A stretch of DNA of 64,000 nt from Acidihalobacter aeolianus (GCF_001753165.1 NZ_CP017448.1:2560462-2624461), one strand, 5' to 3'. Counted from the stretch's first letter, positions 26,939 to 35,939 are shown. Notes: generated from the sequence alone by a model not told the origin. Made by a program: numbers and translations.

Positions 26939-28251
26939 ACGACCTTCAGCCTCTGATCCACACCCTCGCCGAGCGCCTGCCCGCCCTCGCCAGCGACGGC
27001 GAGACCCTGTTCGCCTACGTCTACGGTGAGCAGACCGACTTCGCCCGACTCAGCCGCTCGCGCATCAACCAGCTCGGCCATATCCACCAGCGCCGGCTCA
27101 CGCTGACCCTGAGCGACGGCCGCTCCGCGGTGAAGGACACCTGGGACTTCGACGCCGGCGCCCTCGACACCCTGGCGCCGCGCATCGAGCGCCTGCGCGG
27201 CGATCTGGCCGCCTCGCCCGACGACCCCTACCTCAGCCTGGACGCCTCGCCGCGCACTGCGCACAGCGGGCAACCCTACGAAGAACGCGATCTCGAACCC
27301 TGGCTGGAGGCGCTGCTGGCAAACACCGCGGACGACGACCTCGTCGGCATCGCCCTGTCCGGCCCGCAGGGCTTCGGCTTGGCCAGCAGCCTGGGCCATG
27401 CCCTGAGCCACCGCAGCGGCGGCCTGTCGCTGGACGCCAGCCTGTTCACCCCGACGCACCAGGCGGTCAAGATCGAGTGGAGCGCCCCAGCCGACGGCCC
27501 CGCGGACCCCGCCGCGGCACTCGCGCAGGCGCGCGAGCGGCTGGCGCTGCTCGGCGGCGAACCCTACGCCCCCGCGCCGGGACGCTACCGCGCCTACCTC
27601 GCCCCCGAGGCCCTGACCGAACTGCTCGGCGTGACCGTCTGGCAGGGCTTCTCGCGGCAGGCGGTGGAAAGCGGCAACAGCCCGCTCGACCGCCTGTTCC
27701 GCGGCACCGCCGGCTTCGCCCCCAACGTGCGCCTGCGCGAGCTGCGCGAGGACTCCAACGCGCCTCCCTTCGGCGCCGCCGGGCACACCCTGCCGGGCGC
27801 CGTCGACCTCGTGATCGACGGCCGCGCAGGCGACACCCTGGTCAGCCCCCGCGCCGCGCTCGAATACGGCGGCACGATCAACTCCGACAGCGGCATGCCC
27901 ATCGCGCTGACCCTGGACGGAGGCGACCTCGCCGAGGCCGACGCCCTCGCCGCGCTGGGCACCGGGCTGTACCTCGGGCGGCTGTGGTACGCCAACCTCT
28001 CCGACCCGACGCACTGCCGCGTCACCGCGATGACCCGCTACGACTGCTTCTGGGTGGAGGACGGCCGCATCCGCGCGCCGCTCGCGCCGATGCGCATCGA
28101 CGCCAGCCTCTACAGCCTGCTCGGCCCCGATCTCATCGCCCTGAGCCGCGAACGCCATCGCCTGGAGGACACCTCCAGCTACGAGCGCCGTGCCAGCGGT
28201 CACCAGCTGCTGCCCGGCGCACTGTGCGCGGCGCTGCCCGTCACCCTGTGA
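26935..28251 (+). CDS. tldE: TldE/PmbA-like protease partner subunit
   Basis: A 438-residue TldD/PmbA-family protein without an HExxxH motif, as expected for the non-catalytic TldE half. Family signs include LSDGRSAVKDTWDFD near the N-terminus, GFAPNVRLRELREDSNAPPFG and the C-terminal YECFW-like YDCFWVEDGRIRAPL. The heterodimer with TldD forms the closed proteolytic chamber. The ATG overlaps the tldD stop (ATGA). It is followed after 56 bases by the fourth binding protein. The sequence is divergent enough that family assignment rests partly on position beside tldD. Confidence 0.82.
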   Translation: MNDLQPLIHTLAERLPALASDGETLFAYVYGEQTDFARLSRSRINQLGHIHQRRLTLTLSDGRSAVKDTWDFDAGALDTLAPRIERLRGDLAASPDDPYLSLDASPRTAHSGQPYEERDLEPWLEALLANTADDDLVGIALSGPQGFGLASSLGHALSHRSGGLSLDASLFTPTHQAVKIEWSAPADGPADPAAALAQARERLALLGGEPYAPAPGRYRAYLAPEALTELLGVTVWQGFSRQAVESGNSPLDRLFRGTAGFAPNVRLRELREDSNAPPFGAAGHTLPGAVDLVIDGRAGDTLVSPRAALEYGGTINSDSGMPIALTLDGGDLAEADALAALGTGLYLGRLWYANLSDPTHCRVTAMTRYDCFWVEDGRIRAPLAPMRIDASLYSLLGPDLIALSRERHRLEDTSSYERRASGHQLLPGALCAALPVTL

Positions 28252-28307
28252 CCCCGGCGCCGCGTTTGCAACCCGACCGCATTCCCGACAACGAACAAGG
28301 ATCTCGC

Positions 28308-29945
28308 ATGCTCCACCGCTTGCCGACGCGCGCCGTTCTCGCGGCCCTTTCCCTGATCCTCGCCTGCGGCGGCGCCGCGCGCGCCGCGACCCCGGACAGC
28401 GTTTCCACCTGCACCGGCGTCGGTCTGTCGGCACCGATGATCGTCAACTCGCTGCTGCCCGTGGTGAACAACGACTCGGTGGGCAACGAACAGGCGATCC
28501 TGCTGATGTTTCCCTATCTGCTGTGGGTGGGCAACGACCTGCGCCTGGACTACACGCACAGCATCGCCAGCGGGATCGCCGTGTCGGATCACGACACTGT
28601 GTTCACCCTCAAGCTCAAACCCTGGCGCTGGTCCGACGGCAGCCCGGTCACCGCGGACGACGTCATCTACGACTTCCAGCTGATCCGCGCCTACGGCGCG
28701 CGCTACCTCAACGCCGGGATCGGCGGCATGCCCGGGATCGTGAAGTCGATGACCGCGCCGACGCCGGACACCCTGCGCGTGGAGACCCGCCATCCGGTCA
28801 ATCCGCACTGGTTCGAGCTCAACGGCCTCACCCAGCTGCGCCCGCTGCCGCGCCACGCCTGGCACGACATGAAGGTGGACGAACTGGTCAAGCGCCAGGA
28901 CCAGACGGGGATGGTCGCGGTAACCGACGGCCCCTACCGGCTTGTGAAATATGTCCCCGGGCGCTACATGAGCTTCGTCGCCAACCCGAAGTATTCCGGG
29001 CCGCAACCGCACATCAAGCACTTCGTGCTCCACATGTACACCGACAGCCAGTCCGCCTTCGCCGCGCTCAAGACCGGCGAGCTGCAGCTCGGCCACGTGC
29101 CGCCCTCGCTGATCCCGGCCAAGCGCATGGTCGCTGACCTCAAGGGCCAGTTCTATCCGGGCGGCTTCAACGTCAGCTACATCGCGCTCAACTTCGACAA
29201 CCCGGCGGTATCCTGGTTGCGCGATCTCAAGGTACGCCAGGCTCTGCAGCTCGCCATCGACCAGCCGCTGCTGATCCAGGCCGCGCTGCACGGCCTCGGC
29301 ACGCCGAATTTCGGCCCCGTGCCGGCGGTGCCGCCGACCTATCTCTCGCCCGCGCAGCGCGCCGCCGATGCCCATCCCTCGGCCCAGTACGACCCGGCCC
29401 GCGCGCGCAAGCTGCTCGCCCAGGCCGGCTGGATGCCGGGAGCGGGCGGCATCCGGCGCAAGAACGGGCAGCGTCTGGTGCTCACCCTGCTGGTCACCAG
29501 CGGCACGCCGCACCGCATCGCCGAGGCCGAGATCATCAAGCAGACCTGGCGCGCCATCGGCGTCGACCTGCGCATTCGTCTGGTGCCCTTCAACCAGGAA
29601 CTGGCCGAGGTGCGCCCCGGCGGTCACTGGCAGGTGGCGATGATGGCCTGGATCTACGCCCCCGACTACTACCCCACCGGCGACGGCATGTTCGATACCG
29701 GCGGCGGCGCCAACTATGGCAACTACAGCGATCCCAAGATGGACGCCCTGATCCGTGCCTCGACCAGCGATCCCGGCCTCAAGGGGCTGTATCGCTACCA
29801 GGATTACGTCGCCGAACAGCTGCCGGTGCTGTTCCGGCCATCACCCGGCTATCTGGTCAAGTACGACCCGCGGCTGCACGGCGTGAAGGATTACCTCAGC
29901 CCGCTGGGCTACATCTGGCCGCAAAGCCTGTACTACGCTAAGTAA
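28308..29945 (+). CDS. Family-5 (peptide) ABC substrate-binding protein 4
   Basis: A 545-residue SBP_bac_5 protein. The signal peptide is AVLAALSLILACGGAARA, cut before AT; a Cys sits in ILACGG, so lipidation is conceivable but the lipobox is poor. Family marks: LKPWRWSDGSPVTADDVIYDF, VTDGPYRLVKYVPGRYMSF and VRQALQLAIDQPLLIQA. RBS AAGGA lies seven bases before the ATG. Its cleft segment FDTGGGANYGNYSDP matches tandem copy 2. It is the second binding protein directly tied to the importer operon. Confidence 0.9.
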   Translation: MLHRLPTRAVLAALSLILACGGAARAATPDSVSTCTGVGLSAPMIVNSLLPVVNNDSVGNEQAILLMFPYLLWVGNDLRLDYTHSIASGIAVSDHDTVFTLKLKPWRWSDGSPVTADDVIYDFQLIRAYGARYLNAGIGGMPGIVKSMTAPTPDTLRVETRHPVNPHWFELNGLTQLRPLPRHAWHDMKVDELVKRQDQTGMVAVTDGPYRLVKYVPGRYMSFVANPKYSGPQPHIKHFVLHMYTDSQSAFAALKTGELQLGHVPPSLIPAKRMVADLKGQFYPGGFNVSYIALNFDNPAVSWLRDLKVRQALQLAIDQPLLIQAALHGLGTPNFGPVPAVPPTYLSPAQRAADAHPSAQYDPARARKLLAQAGWMPGAGGIRRKNGQRLVLTLLVTSGTPHRIAEAEIIKQTWRAIGVDLRIRLVPFNQELAEVRPGGHWQVAMMAWIYAPDYYPTGDGMFDTGGGANYGNYSDPKMDALIRASTSDPGLKGLYRYQDYVAEQLPVLFRPSPGYLVKYDPRLHGVKDYLSPLGYIWPQSLYYAK

Positions 29946-29986
29946 CCGTCCGCGCACGGCGGCAGAAATGCCGCCCGCGCGGACGG
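29946..29986. terminator. Long hairpin after binding protein 4
   Basis: The outer stem CCGTCCGCGC / GCGCGGACGG and inner stem GGCGGC / GCCGCC begin at the base after the stop codon. There is no T-run. It may reduce read-through into the amidohydrolase gene. Confidence 0.55.
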
Positions 29987-30048
29987 CATGCCGCATGCAT
30001 GTCGTTTCCCGCGGCCGTCATGGCCCTCAACCGGAGCGTCTGCGATAC

Positions 30049-31218
30049 ATGACCAAGCTCTATCCGCACCCTGAATTCATCGACGCGGCGATCGGCTGGC
30101 GGCGCCACCTGCATCGCCATCCCGAACTCGCCTACCGCGAGTTCGACACCTCCGCCTACGTGCTTGAACGCCTGCACGAGCTCGGCTACGAACCGCAATT
30201 CGGCATCGGTGGCACCGGCGTCGTCGCTCTGTTACAGGGCGAACGTCCGGGGCCGACCATCGCCCTGCGCGCCGACATGGACGCCCTGCCGCTGACCGAA
30301 TGCGCGCAGCGCGAACACCGCTCCACCCGCAATGGCGTGATGCATGCCTGCGGGCACGACGGACACACCGCGATTCTGCTGGGTGCCGCCGGCGCGCTGG
30401 CCACCCGGCGCGACTTCGCCGGCACCGTGGCCTTCGTGTTCCAGCCCGCCGAGGAAGGCGAGGCCGGCGCCCGCGCCATGCTCGAAGACCCACGCTGGCC
30501 GGGTTTCGGCATCGAACGCATCTACGGCCTGCACAACTGGCCCGACCTGCCGCTGGGCGAATTCGCCATCCTCGAAGGCCCGTGCATGGCCGCCTCCGAC
30601 ATCTGGGACATCCGCCTGCGCGGCCGCGGCGGTCATGCCGGCTGGCCGCACCGCACCCAGGACACCGCCGGCGTCGTGGCCGCGCTGACCGCCGCGCTGT
30701 CCGGACTCACGCGACGCATTGCCGCGCCGACCGACCCGGCCGTGGTCACCGTCACCCAGATCCATGCCGGTACCGCGTACAACGTGATCCCCGCCGAGGC
30801 GCACATCGCCGGCACGGTGCGCACGCTGCAGCCGGACACCCAGGCAAACATCCGCGAGGCGATGGAAGAGGCTGCGCGCAGCATCGCCGCGCTCTACGGC
30901 ATGGAGGCCGAACTCGACTACCAGCCGCAGTACCCGGTGACCTTCAACCACGCCACCGAGGTCGCCGACCTGCGCCGCGCCGCCGCCCGCGTCGACGGCC
31001 TGCGCGAAAGCGACCGTCCGCCCACTCCCTCGATGGGCGCGGAGGACTTCTCCTTCTTCACCCAGCGTCTGCCCGGCGCCTACCTCTGGCTCGGCATCCG
31101 CGACGCCGAGCACGAGGCCTCGCTGCACAGCTGCGCCTACGACTTCAACGACGCCGCCATCGCCCACGGCATCGAGCTGTGGGTCGCGCTGGTCGAGAAT
31201 CTGCTCGGAGGGAAGTGA
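30049..31218 (+). CDS. M20D-family amidohydrolase (HipO/IAA-amino-acid-hydrolase type)
   Basis: A 389-residue cytoplasmic metal-dependent amidase. Metal-site motifs are seen in order: ALRADMDALPL, the MHACGHDGHTAILLGAA block, FQPAEEGEAGA with the catalytic Glu pair, and the late SMGAEDFSFF. The lid domain has RGRGGHAGWPH. M20D enzymes remove acyl or aryl groups from amino acids (hippurate, N-acyl amino acids) or act on similar amides. No signal peptide is present once the ATG at 30049 is used; the in-frame upstream extension is not hydrophobic. It ends the peptide-uptake locus and probably performs a last deacylation step (inference). Confidence 0.9.
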   Translation: MTKLYPHPEFIDAAIGWRRHLHRHPELAYREFDTSAYVLERLHELGYEPQFGIGGTGVVALLQGERPGPTIALRADMDALPLTECAQREHRSTRNGVMHACGHDGHTAILLGAAGALATRRDFAGTVAFVFQPAEEGEAGARAMLEDPRWPGFGIERIYGLHNWPDLPLGEFAILEGPCMAASDIWDIRLRGRGGHAGWPHRTQDTAGVVAALTAALSGLTRRIAAPTDPAVVTVTQIHAGTAYNVIPAEAHIAGTVRTLQPDTQANIREAMEEAARSIAALYGMEAELDYQPQYPVTFNHATEVADLRRAAARVDGLRESDRPPTPSMGAEDFSFFTQRLPGAYLWLGIRDAEHEASLHSCAYDFNDAAIAHGIELWVALVENLLGGK

Positions 31219-31247
31219 CGCTCCCGGACGGACGCCCGGGGAACGGA

Positions 31248-31303
31248 ACCGGCGCGAGACGCACGTCTCGCGCCGGTGCGGCGGGGTCAGCACGACCCCG
31301 CCG
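31248..31303. terminator. Paired hairpins between converging genes
   Basis: The first is a perfect 14-bp stem ACCGGCGCGAGACG / CGTCTCGCGCCGGT around a CA loop (31248-31277). The second is CGGCGGGGTC / GACCCCGCCG around AGCAC (31279-31303). They sit between the M20 gene and the converging small secreted-protein gene and should terminate both. Confidence 0.8.
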
Positions 31304-31311
31304 GCATAGGG

Positions 31312-31614
31312 CTAGCCCTTGGAGCACTGCGCGCTGCCGTTGGCGGCCATGCCCGACGAGCCGAACTGGCTCTGCATGCCGCCCTCGCCATACAGGCTGC
31401 GCTTGTGCTTCGTACCGCTGCTGCTGCCGGTTGCGGTCGAGCCCTGCATCGTACCTTGGCCGTGCGACGGCTTGGCGTACATATTGAAGGAGCTATGCAA
31501 ACCTGGCCCGGCACTCGCACTGCTCTGCGACCCGGCAAATGCTGCTCCGCTCACAAGCATGCCCACGGCCAGTCCGGCCCCCAAAATCAATCTTGCTGGT
31601 CGATGTCCAGACAT
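31312..31614 (-). CDS. Small secreted Gly/Ser-rich protein, function unknown
   Basis: A 100-residue protein with a signal peptide (ARLILGAGLAVGMLVSGAAFA, cut before GS). The mature part is low in hydrophobics and rich in Gly, Ser and Met (for example FNMYAKPSHGQGTMQGSTAT and LYGEGGMQSQFGSSGMAA), with one Cys near the end. The start is firm because AGGAGG lies five to six bases before this ATG; the longer open frame upstream has no meaning. No known family is recognised. It could be a periplasmic or surface-exposed small protein. Confidence 0.75.
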   Translation of the reverse strand: MSGHRPARLILGAGLAVGMLVSGAAFAGSQSSASAGPGLHSSFNMYAKPSHGQGTMQGSTATGSSSGTKHKRSLYGEGGMQSQFGSSGMAANGSAQCSKG

Positions 31615-31783
31615 GAAACCTCCTCTGTTGCAAAGCCAAAAACCAGCGCTCCCGAGGTCCGGGCGCCGGCGGGATCGCATCAAACGATGCCCGGCCTGTC
31701 GACAACGGTTAAGGCGGACGAGTTCCTGAACTTGCGAATCCGGCCGCGCGACCGGCCGATCCACGCAACCGCTCACGCGTGCC

Positions 31784-32284
31784 TCACGGGCGCGTGGTGG
31801 GCAACAGCGGATACGCGCGCTGCCCGGACCCGTCCTGCGGCGGAGAATCCGGCTGCTGCGACGGCTGATCCTTGCGCTTGCGCTCGTCCTTGCGCCGATG
31901 CCGGTCCTGCTGGCGTTGATCCTGTCGCTTGCGATTGTCCTGCTCACGCCGATCCTGACGCTGATGGCGCTCATCGCGCGGACGGTCATGAGGCGGCGGC
32001 GCATACCGATCCTGATACTGCCGCACCGGCGGAGCCGGCGGCGGCATTTGCGGCGGATAGTACCCGCGGTCGCCGGCCGGTCCCATCGGCTGAGCATATC
32101 GCCCCGGCGACGGGCCTTCGTCATGCCGCTCGGGATAACCCTCGTCGTGCCGACGCACGCCGTAGATCGGCACCACCGGATAAACCACAGGCCCCGGATA
32201 AGCGCCGCCCACCGGCACATCGCACCCGGCCAGGGTCGCGGTTGCGGCCACCAGTCCGATTATCCATACAGCCTGTCTTTTCAT
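31784..32284 (-). CDS. Predicted lipoprotein with charged low-complexity tail
   Basis: A 166-residue protein with a lipoprotein signal (VWIIGLVAATATLAGC, Cys21 lipidated). After a short Pro/Tyr/Gly-rich region (GGAYPGPVVYPVVP, GYYPPQMPPPAPPVRQYQ) comes ~60 residues made almost only of Arg, Gln, Asp, Lys and His (DRREQDNRKRQDQRQQDRHR). Similar YXGP-type lipoproteins occur in environmental gammaproteobacteria without known function. RBS GGGAGAGT lies just before the ATG. The intervening ~170 bases to the previous gene hold nothing recognisable. Confidence 0.72.
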   Translation of the reverse strand: MKRQAVWIIGLVAATATLAGCDVPVGGAYPGPVVYPVVPIYGVRRHDEGYPERHDEGPSPGRYAQPMGPAGDRGYYPPQMPPPAPPVRQYQDRYAPPPHDRPRDERHQRQDRREQDNRKRQDQRQQDRHRRKDERKRKDQPSQQPDSPPQDGSGQRAYPLLPTTRP

Positions 32285-32473
32285 TGACTCTCCCGGTCAG
32301 TGTTTTTTGATAAGTGTTGGTTGGTAAGACCATGGGGTGACGGGAAAGTTGGGGGAGAGAGGGGATGCCCACAAACGACCCCGACAAGTCATTTGTGTTG
32401 CCCTCCTAGAGCGTCAGATATGTCGCTCTTTGCTGACACCCGCATGCAAAATCCCGACTTAATTACTTGGGTA

Positions 32474-32503
32474 TTGACATGGAAGATCATGTCTGTTGAT
32501 ATG
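32474..32503 (+). promoter_or_regulatory. Candidate promoter and dyad operator upstream of persulfide dioxygenase
   Basis: TTGACA (32474-32479) is followed 18 bases later by GATATG as a possible -10. A perfect dyad GACATG-N6-CATGTC (32476-32493) overlaps the -35, as expected for a repressor site. The repressor is not in the window; sulfide/persulfide-responsive ArsR-type repressors often control such genes, which is inference here. Confidence 0.45.
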
Positions 32504-32540
32504 AGTATAAGAATTCTCTAATGTTTCGAGGCATTTCAAC

Positions 32541-33227
32541 ATGATCATTTTCCGTCAGTTGTTTGATACCGATACGTCCACTTATACCTATCTGCTCGCC
32601 GATGCACTGACTCACGAGGGGATCATCATCGATCCGGTGAAGGAACTGCATGAGCGCGATCTCAGCGCCATTCGCGAACTTGGCATTGAGCTGCGCTATA
32701 CGGTCGATACCCACGTTCACGCCGATCACGTCACCGGCTCAGGTTCGCTGCGCGAAGCGACTGGCGCCAAGGTCATCACCGGCGCCGCTACTGACCTGAT
32801 CTGCTCCGATAGGCTGATCGCTGATGGCGAAACACTGACCTTCGGCAACGAGGTTCTAACCGCCATCGCCACTCCCGGTCATACCGATGGTTGCACCAGC
32901 TACCGCTGGCGAGACCGACTGTTTACTGGTGACACTCTGTTGATCAATGCTTGTGGGCGCACCGACTTCCAGCAGGGTGATTCAGGGCGGCTGTATGACA
33001 GCATTCAACGTCTATTTGCCTTTGCCGATGAAACGCTCATCTTCCCTGGACACGACTACGCAGGCCGACGGGTGTCTAGTATCGGCCAGGAAAAAACGCT
33101 TAATCCGCGGCTGGCGGATAAGGATCGGCAGGCATTCATGGACATCATGAATAGCTTGGACCTGCCTTACCCTCGACACATCGACCGTGCCCTGCCAGCC
33201 AACCTAACCTGCGGCTTGGCCGCCTGA
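32541..33227 (+). CDS. Persulfide dioxygenase-like metallo-beta-lactamase-fold protein
   Basis: A 228-residue MBL-fold protein of the ETHE1/Blh persulfide dioxygenase group. It has the metal motif THVHADHVTGSG (HxHxDH), later ATPGHTDGCTSYRW with the third His, LFTGDTLLINACGRTDFQQGD and the final FPGHDYAGR. In ETHE1-type enzymes a single Fe(II) oxidises glutathione persulfide to sulfite. The spacing matches that group rather than glyoxalase II. Its GC is lower than that of the core genes. It may lie at the edge of a transferred segment, since an IS21-family element follows ~100 bases downstream. Confidence 0.88.
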   Translation: MIIFRQLFDTDTSTYTYLLADALTHEGIIIDPVKELHERDLSAIRELGIELRYTVDTHVHADHVTGSGSLREATGAKVITGAATDLICSDRLIADGETLTFGNEVLTAIATPGHTDGCTSYRWRDRLFTGDTLLINACGRTDFQQGDSGRLYDSIQRLFAFADETLIFPGHDYAGRRVSSIGQEKTLNPRLADKDRQAFMDIMNSLDLPYPRHIDRALPANLTCGLAA

Positions 33228-33330
33228 GCACGGATTCCGGTATTAGCTGAACATCGTTCCGGCAATTGGTGACGAGGTTACTGTGCTGACCAGAACGCAG
33301 ATTCTCAGAAATTGTTCTTTCTCTGTGGTG

Positions 33331-33335
33331 CCACA
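33331..33335. repeat. Target-site duplication CCACA (left) of the IS21-family element
   Basis: CCACA here and at 35940-35944 directly flank the matching terminal repeats of the element. Confidence 0.75.
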
Positions 33336-33423
33336 CTGCGTATTTCGGCGCAACGTGACCGGTCATTTCGCTCGAACGTGACCGCCCGTTTCGGATCAAC
33401 GTGACCGGCCATTTCGTTTGATC

Positions 33424-33462
33424 GTGACCGATTTCGGCTCTTTTTCCGAAATCGGCGGTCAC
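33424..33462. repeat. Inverted repeat upstream of istA
   Basis: GTGACCGATTTCGG pairs with CCGAAATCGGCGGTCAC around a short T-rich loop, with a small bulge. It is built from an end-repeat unit in two orientations and lies ~90 bases before the istA start, so it may regulate istA expression. Confidence 0.5.
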
Positions 33463-33549
33463 GTTCCTCCGTCATCTCATCCAAGCCACTGGAATTCTTT
33501 CACTTATTCCGGCACAACCGCGCTCCTTTGCTCACTCAAGGAGACAGCG

Positions 33550-35088
33550 GTGCCGGCAGCGAGGATTCCAATGAAGCATGTCATCGAGGTGCTGCGCCTC
33601 AAATACGCAGCCCAACTCAGCCACGCGCAGATCAGCCGCGCCTGCGGCCTGTCCAAGGGCGCGGTCAACAAGTACGTCAACCTGGCCAGGGCTCAAGGCA
33701 TCACCTGGCCGTTGCCTGCGGACATGGACGAGGCCGCCCTGGAGGCACGTCTGTTTCCCGCCAAGGCGCCCTCGAGCCGGTTCGTCGTCCCCGACGGCTT
33801 CCAGATCCATCAGGAACTCAAGCGCAAGGGCGTGACCCTGCAACTGCTCTGGGCCGAGTACTGCGCCGCGCACGGCGAGCGCGCGTACGCGTATACCCAG
33901 TTCTGTCACCATTACCGGCAGTGGCGAGAGCGGCAGAAGCGCAGCCTGCGCCAGCACCATCAGGCCGGGGAAAAGGTCTTCATCGATTACTGCGGGCCCA
34001 CGGTCGACATCGTCGACCGTCACACCGGCGAGGTGCGTACCGCACAGATCTTTGTCGGCGTGCTCGGGGCCTCCAGCTACACCTATGTCGAGGCTACCTG
34101 GACCCAGTCGCTGCCCGACTGGATCGCCTCCCACCAGCGCATGCTGGGCTTCTTCGGCGGGGTGCCGGCGCTGCTGGTGCCGGACAACCTCAAGGCGGCG
34201 GTTCAGCGCGCCGAGCGCTACGCGCCGCAGCTCAACGCCACCTATGCCGAGATGGCGGCGCACTACGGCACCGCCGTGCTGCCGGCGCGGCCCTACAAGC
34301 CCAAGGACAAGGCCAAGGTCGAAGTGGCGGTGCAGGTGGTCGAGCGCTGGATCCTGGCGCGGCTGCGCCACCACCGCTTCTTCTCGCTGGCCGAGTTGAA
34401 CCGGGCCATCGCCGCGCTGTTGCCTGAACTGAACGAGCGGCTCTTCCAGGGTCGCACCGAGAGCCGTCGCGACCTGTTCGAGAGCCTCGATCGGCCCGCG
34501 CTGCGCCCGCTGCCGGGCGAGGCTTACGTCTACGCCGAGTGGCGACGCGCCCGGCCCGGCATCGACTACCACGTCGAGGTCGACAAGCGCTGCTACAGCG
34601 TCCCGCATGCCCTGGTCGGCCAGGTGCTGGACCTGCGCATCACCGCCACCACGATCGAGGTGCTGCACCGGGGTCAGCGCGTGGCCCTGCATCCGCGCCA
34701 CCACGGCCCGGGCCGCTACGTCACCGTCACCGAGCACATGCCCAAGACCCATCAGGTGCACCGTGACTGGTCACCCAAGCGCTTCCTGCGCTGGGCGAGC
34801 CAGATCGGCCCCAGCACGGCCGAGGTGGTACGCCGCCAGCTGACCGACCGGCCTCATCCGGAGCACGGCTACCGCGCCTGCCTGGGGCTGCTCAGCCTCG
34901 CTCGGCGTTACCGCCCGGCGCGCCTGGAGGCGGCCTGCGCTCGAGCCTTGGCCATCGACTCGGCCCGTTACCAGAGCGTCAAGTCGATCCTCGCCCGCGG
35001 CCTTGACCAACAGCCCCTCGATCAGAGCCCGGCCCAGGAGGCACTGCCCCTGCACGCCAATGTCCGCGGCGCCAACTACTATCACTGA
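33550..35088 (+). CDS. istA: IS21-family transposase IstA
   Basis: A 512-residue DDE transposase. The start GTG is chosen because AAGGAGA lies six bases upstream and the N-terminus VPAARIPMKHVIEVLRLK matches the family's usual start. A helix-turn-helix (LSHAQISRACGLSKGAVNKYV) binds the end repeats. The rve catalytic core spans ~130-300, with KVFIDYCGPTVDIVD for the first Asp, LLVPDNLKAAV for the second and KAKVEVAVQVVERW for the Glu. It works with the IstB ATPase to insert the element. Confidence 0.93.
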   Translation: MPAARIPMKHVIEVLRLKYAAQLSHAQISRACGLSKGAVNKYVNLARAQGITWPLPADMDEAALEARLFPAKAPSSRFVVPDGFQIHQELKRKGVTLQLLWAEYCAAHGERAYAYTQFCHHYRQWRERQKRSLRQHHQAGEKVFIDYCGPTVDIVDRHTGEVRTAQIFVGVLGASSYTYVEATWTQSLPDWIASHQRMLGFFGGVPALLVPDNLKAAVQRAERYAPQLNATYAEMAAHYGTAVLPARPYKPKDKAKVEVAVQVVERWILARLRHHRFFSLAELNRAIAALLPELNERLFQGRTESRRDLFESLDRPALRPLPGEAYVYAEWRRARPGIDYHVEVDKRCYSVPHALVGQVLDLRITATTIEVLHRGQRVALHPRHHGPGRYVTVTEHMPKTHQVHRDWSPKRFLRWASQIGPSTAEVVRRQLTDRPHPEHGYRACLGLLSLARRYRPARLEAACARALAIDSARYQSVKSILARGLDQQPLDQSPAQEALPLHANVRGANYYH

Positions 35089-35101
35089 GGAGCTCCACGC
35101 C

Positions 35102-35845
35102 ATGCTCAATCAACAGACCCGCCAACAGCTGCGCACCCTCAACCTCACCGGCATGCTCGCCGCCCTCGAGCAACAACAGGGCCAACCCCAGACCCATGCG
35201 CTGTCCTTCGACGAGCGCCTCGCCCTGCTCATCGAGCACGAGGTGCTGCACCGCGAGAACCGACGCCTCACCCGCCTGCTCAAGGCCGCCCGCCTGCGCG
35301 TGCCGGCCTGCGTCGAGGACATCGACTACCACCACCGCCGGGGCCTGGAAAAGCCCCGCATGGCCCAACTGGCCAGCCTCGACTGGATACACCAGGCACT
35401 GAACCTGTGCCTCACCGGACCGACCGGCTGCGGCAAGACCTGGCTCGCCTGCGCACTGGGCAATCAGGCCTGCCGGCGCGGCCTGTCGGTGCGCTACCTG
35501 CGCCTGCCGGCGCTGTTCGAGCAGCTGCGCATCGCCCACGGCGACGGCTCCTACGTCCGGCTCATGGGCCAGCTCCTCAAAACCGACCTGCTGATCCTCG
35601 ACGACTGGGGCATCCAAAAGCTCAACACCGCACAGCGCAACGACCTGATGGAAGTCATCGAGGATCGCCACGGCCGACGCTCCACCCTGATCGCCAGCCA
35701 GTTGCCTATCGAACACTGGCACGACTACCTCGGTGAAGCCACCCTGGCCGACGCTATCCTCGACCGCCTCCTGCACGGCTCACACCGACTCAACCTGACC
35801 GGCGAGTCCATGCGCAAGATCCAGGCTCCGGTTGACGGATCGTGA
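35102..35845 (+). CDS. istB: IS21-family ATPase IstB
   Basis: A 247-residue DnaC-like AAA+ helper. Walker A is GPTGCGKTWLACALG, Walker B is TDLLILDDWGI and the sensor is TLIASQLPIEHWHDYL. It selects the target and controls IstA. RBS GAGGAG precedes the ATG, which lies 13 bases after the istA stop. The protein appears intact and full length for the family. Confidence 0.95.
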   Translation: MLNQQTRQQLRTLNLTGMLAALEQQQGQPQTHALSFDERLALLIEHEVLHRENRRLTRLLKAARLRVPACVEDIDYHHRRGLEKPRMAQLASLDWIHQALNLCLTGPTGCGKTWLACALGNQACRRGLSVRYLRLPALFEQLRIAHGDGSYVRLMGQLLKTDLLILDDWGIQKLNTAQRNDLMEVIEDRHGRRSTLIASQLPIEHWHDYLGEATLADAILDRLLHGSHRLNLTGESMRKIQAPVDGS

Positions 35846-35939
35846 CCGCTCAGGATAGAAAAACCACTCCAGTGCGCAACCAATGAGAGCAGCGGTCACG
35901 TTCACCGAAATCGGCGGTCACCTTCGACGAAATGCGCAG

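Larger units (their letters stand above)
33336..35939 (+). mobile_element. Complete IS21-family insertion sequence
   Basis: A 2.6-kb element bounded by inverted ends CTGCGTATTTCGGCG (left) and, read inward from the right, CTGCGCATTTCGTCG. It is flanked by 5-bp direct repeats CCACA. Inside the left end are four copies of an ATTTCG-N~6-CGTGACC unit at ~23-base spacing (33341-33430), and related copies stand in the right end. Multiple terminal repeats of this kind are transposase-binding sites in IS21 elements. It carries istA and istB, both intact. Confidence 0.9.

Noticed and set aside
33341-33430. Regular ~23-base repeats considered as a CRISPR array
   Set aside because: Repeats are short and imperfect, spacers are only a few bases, and they are the IS21 terminal repeats.
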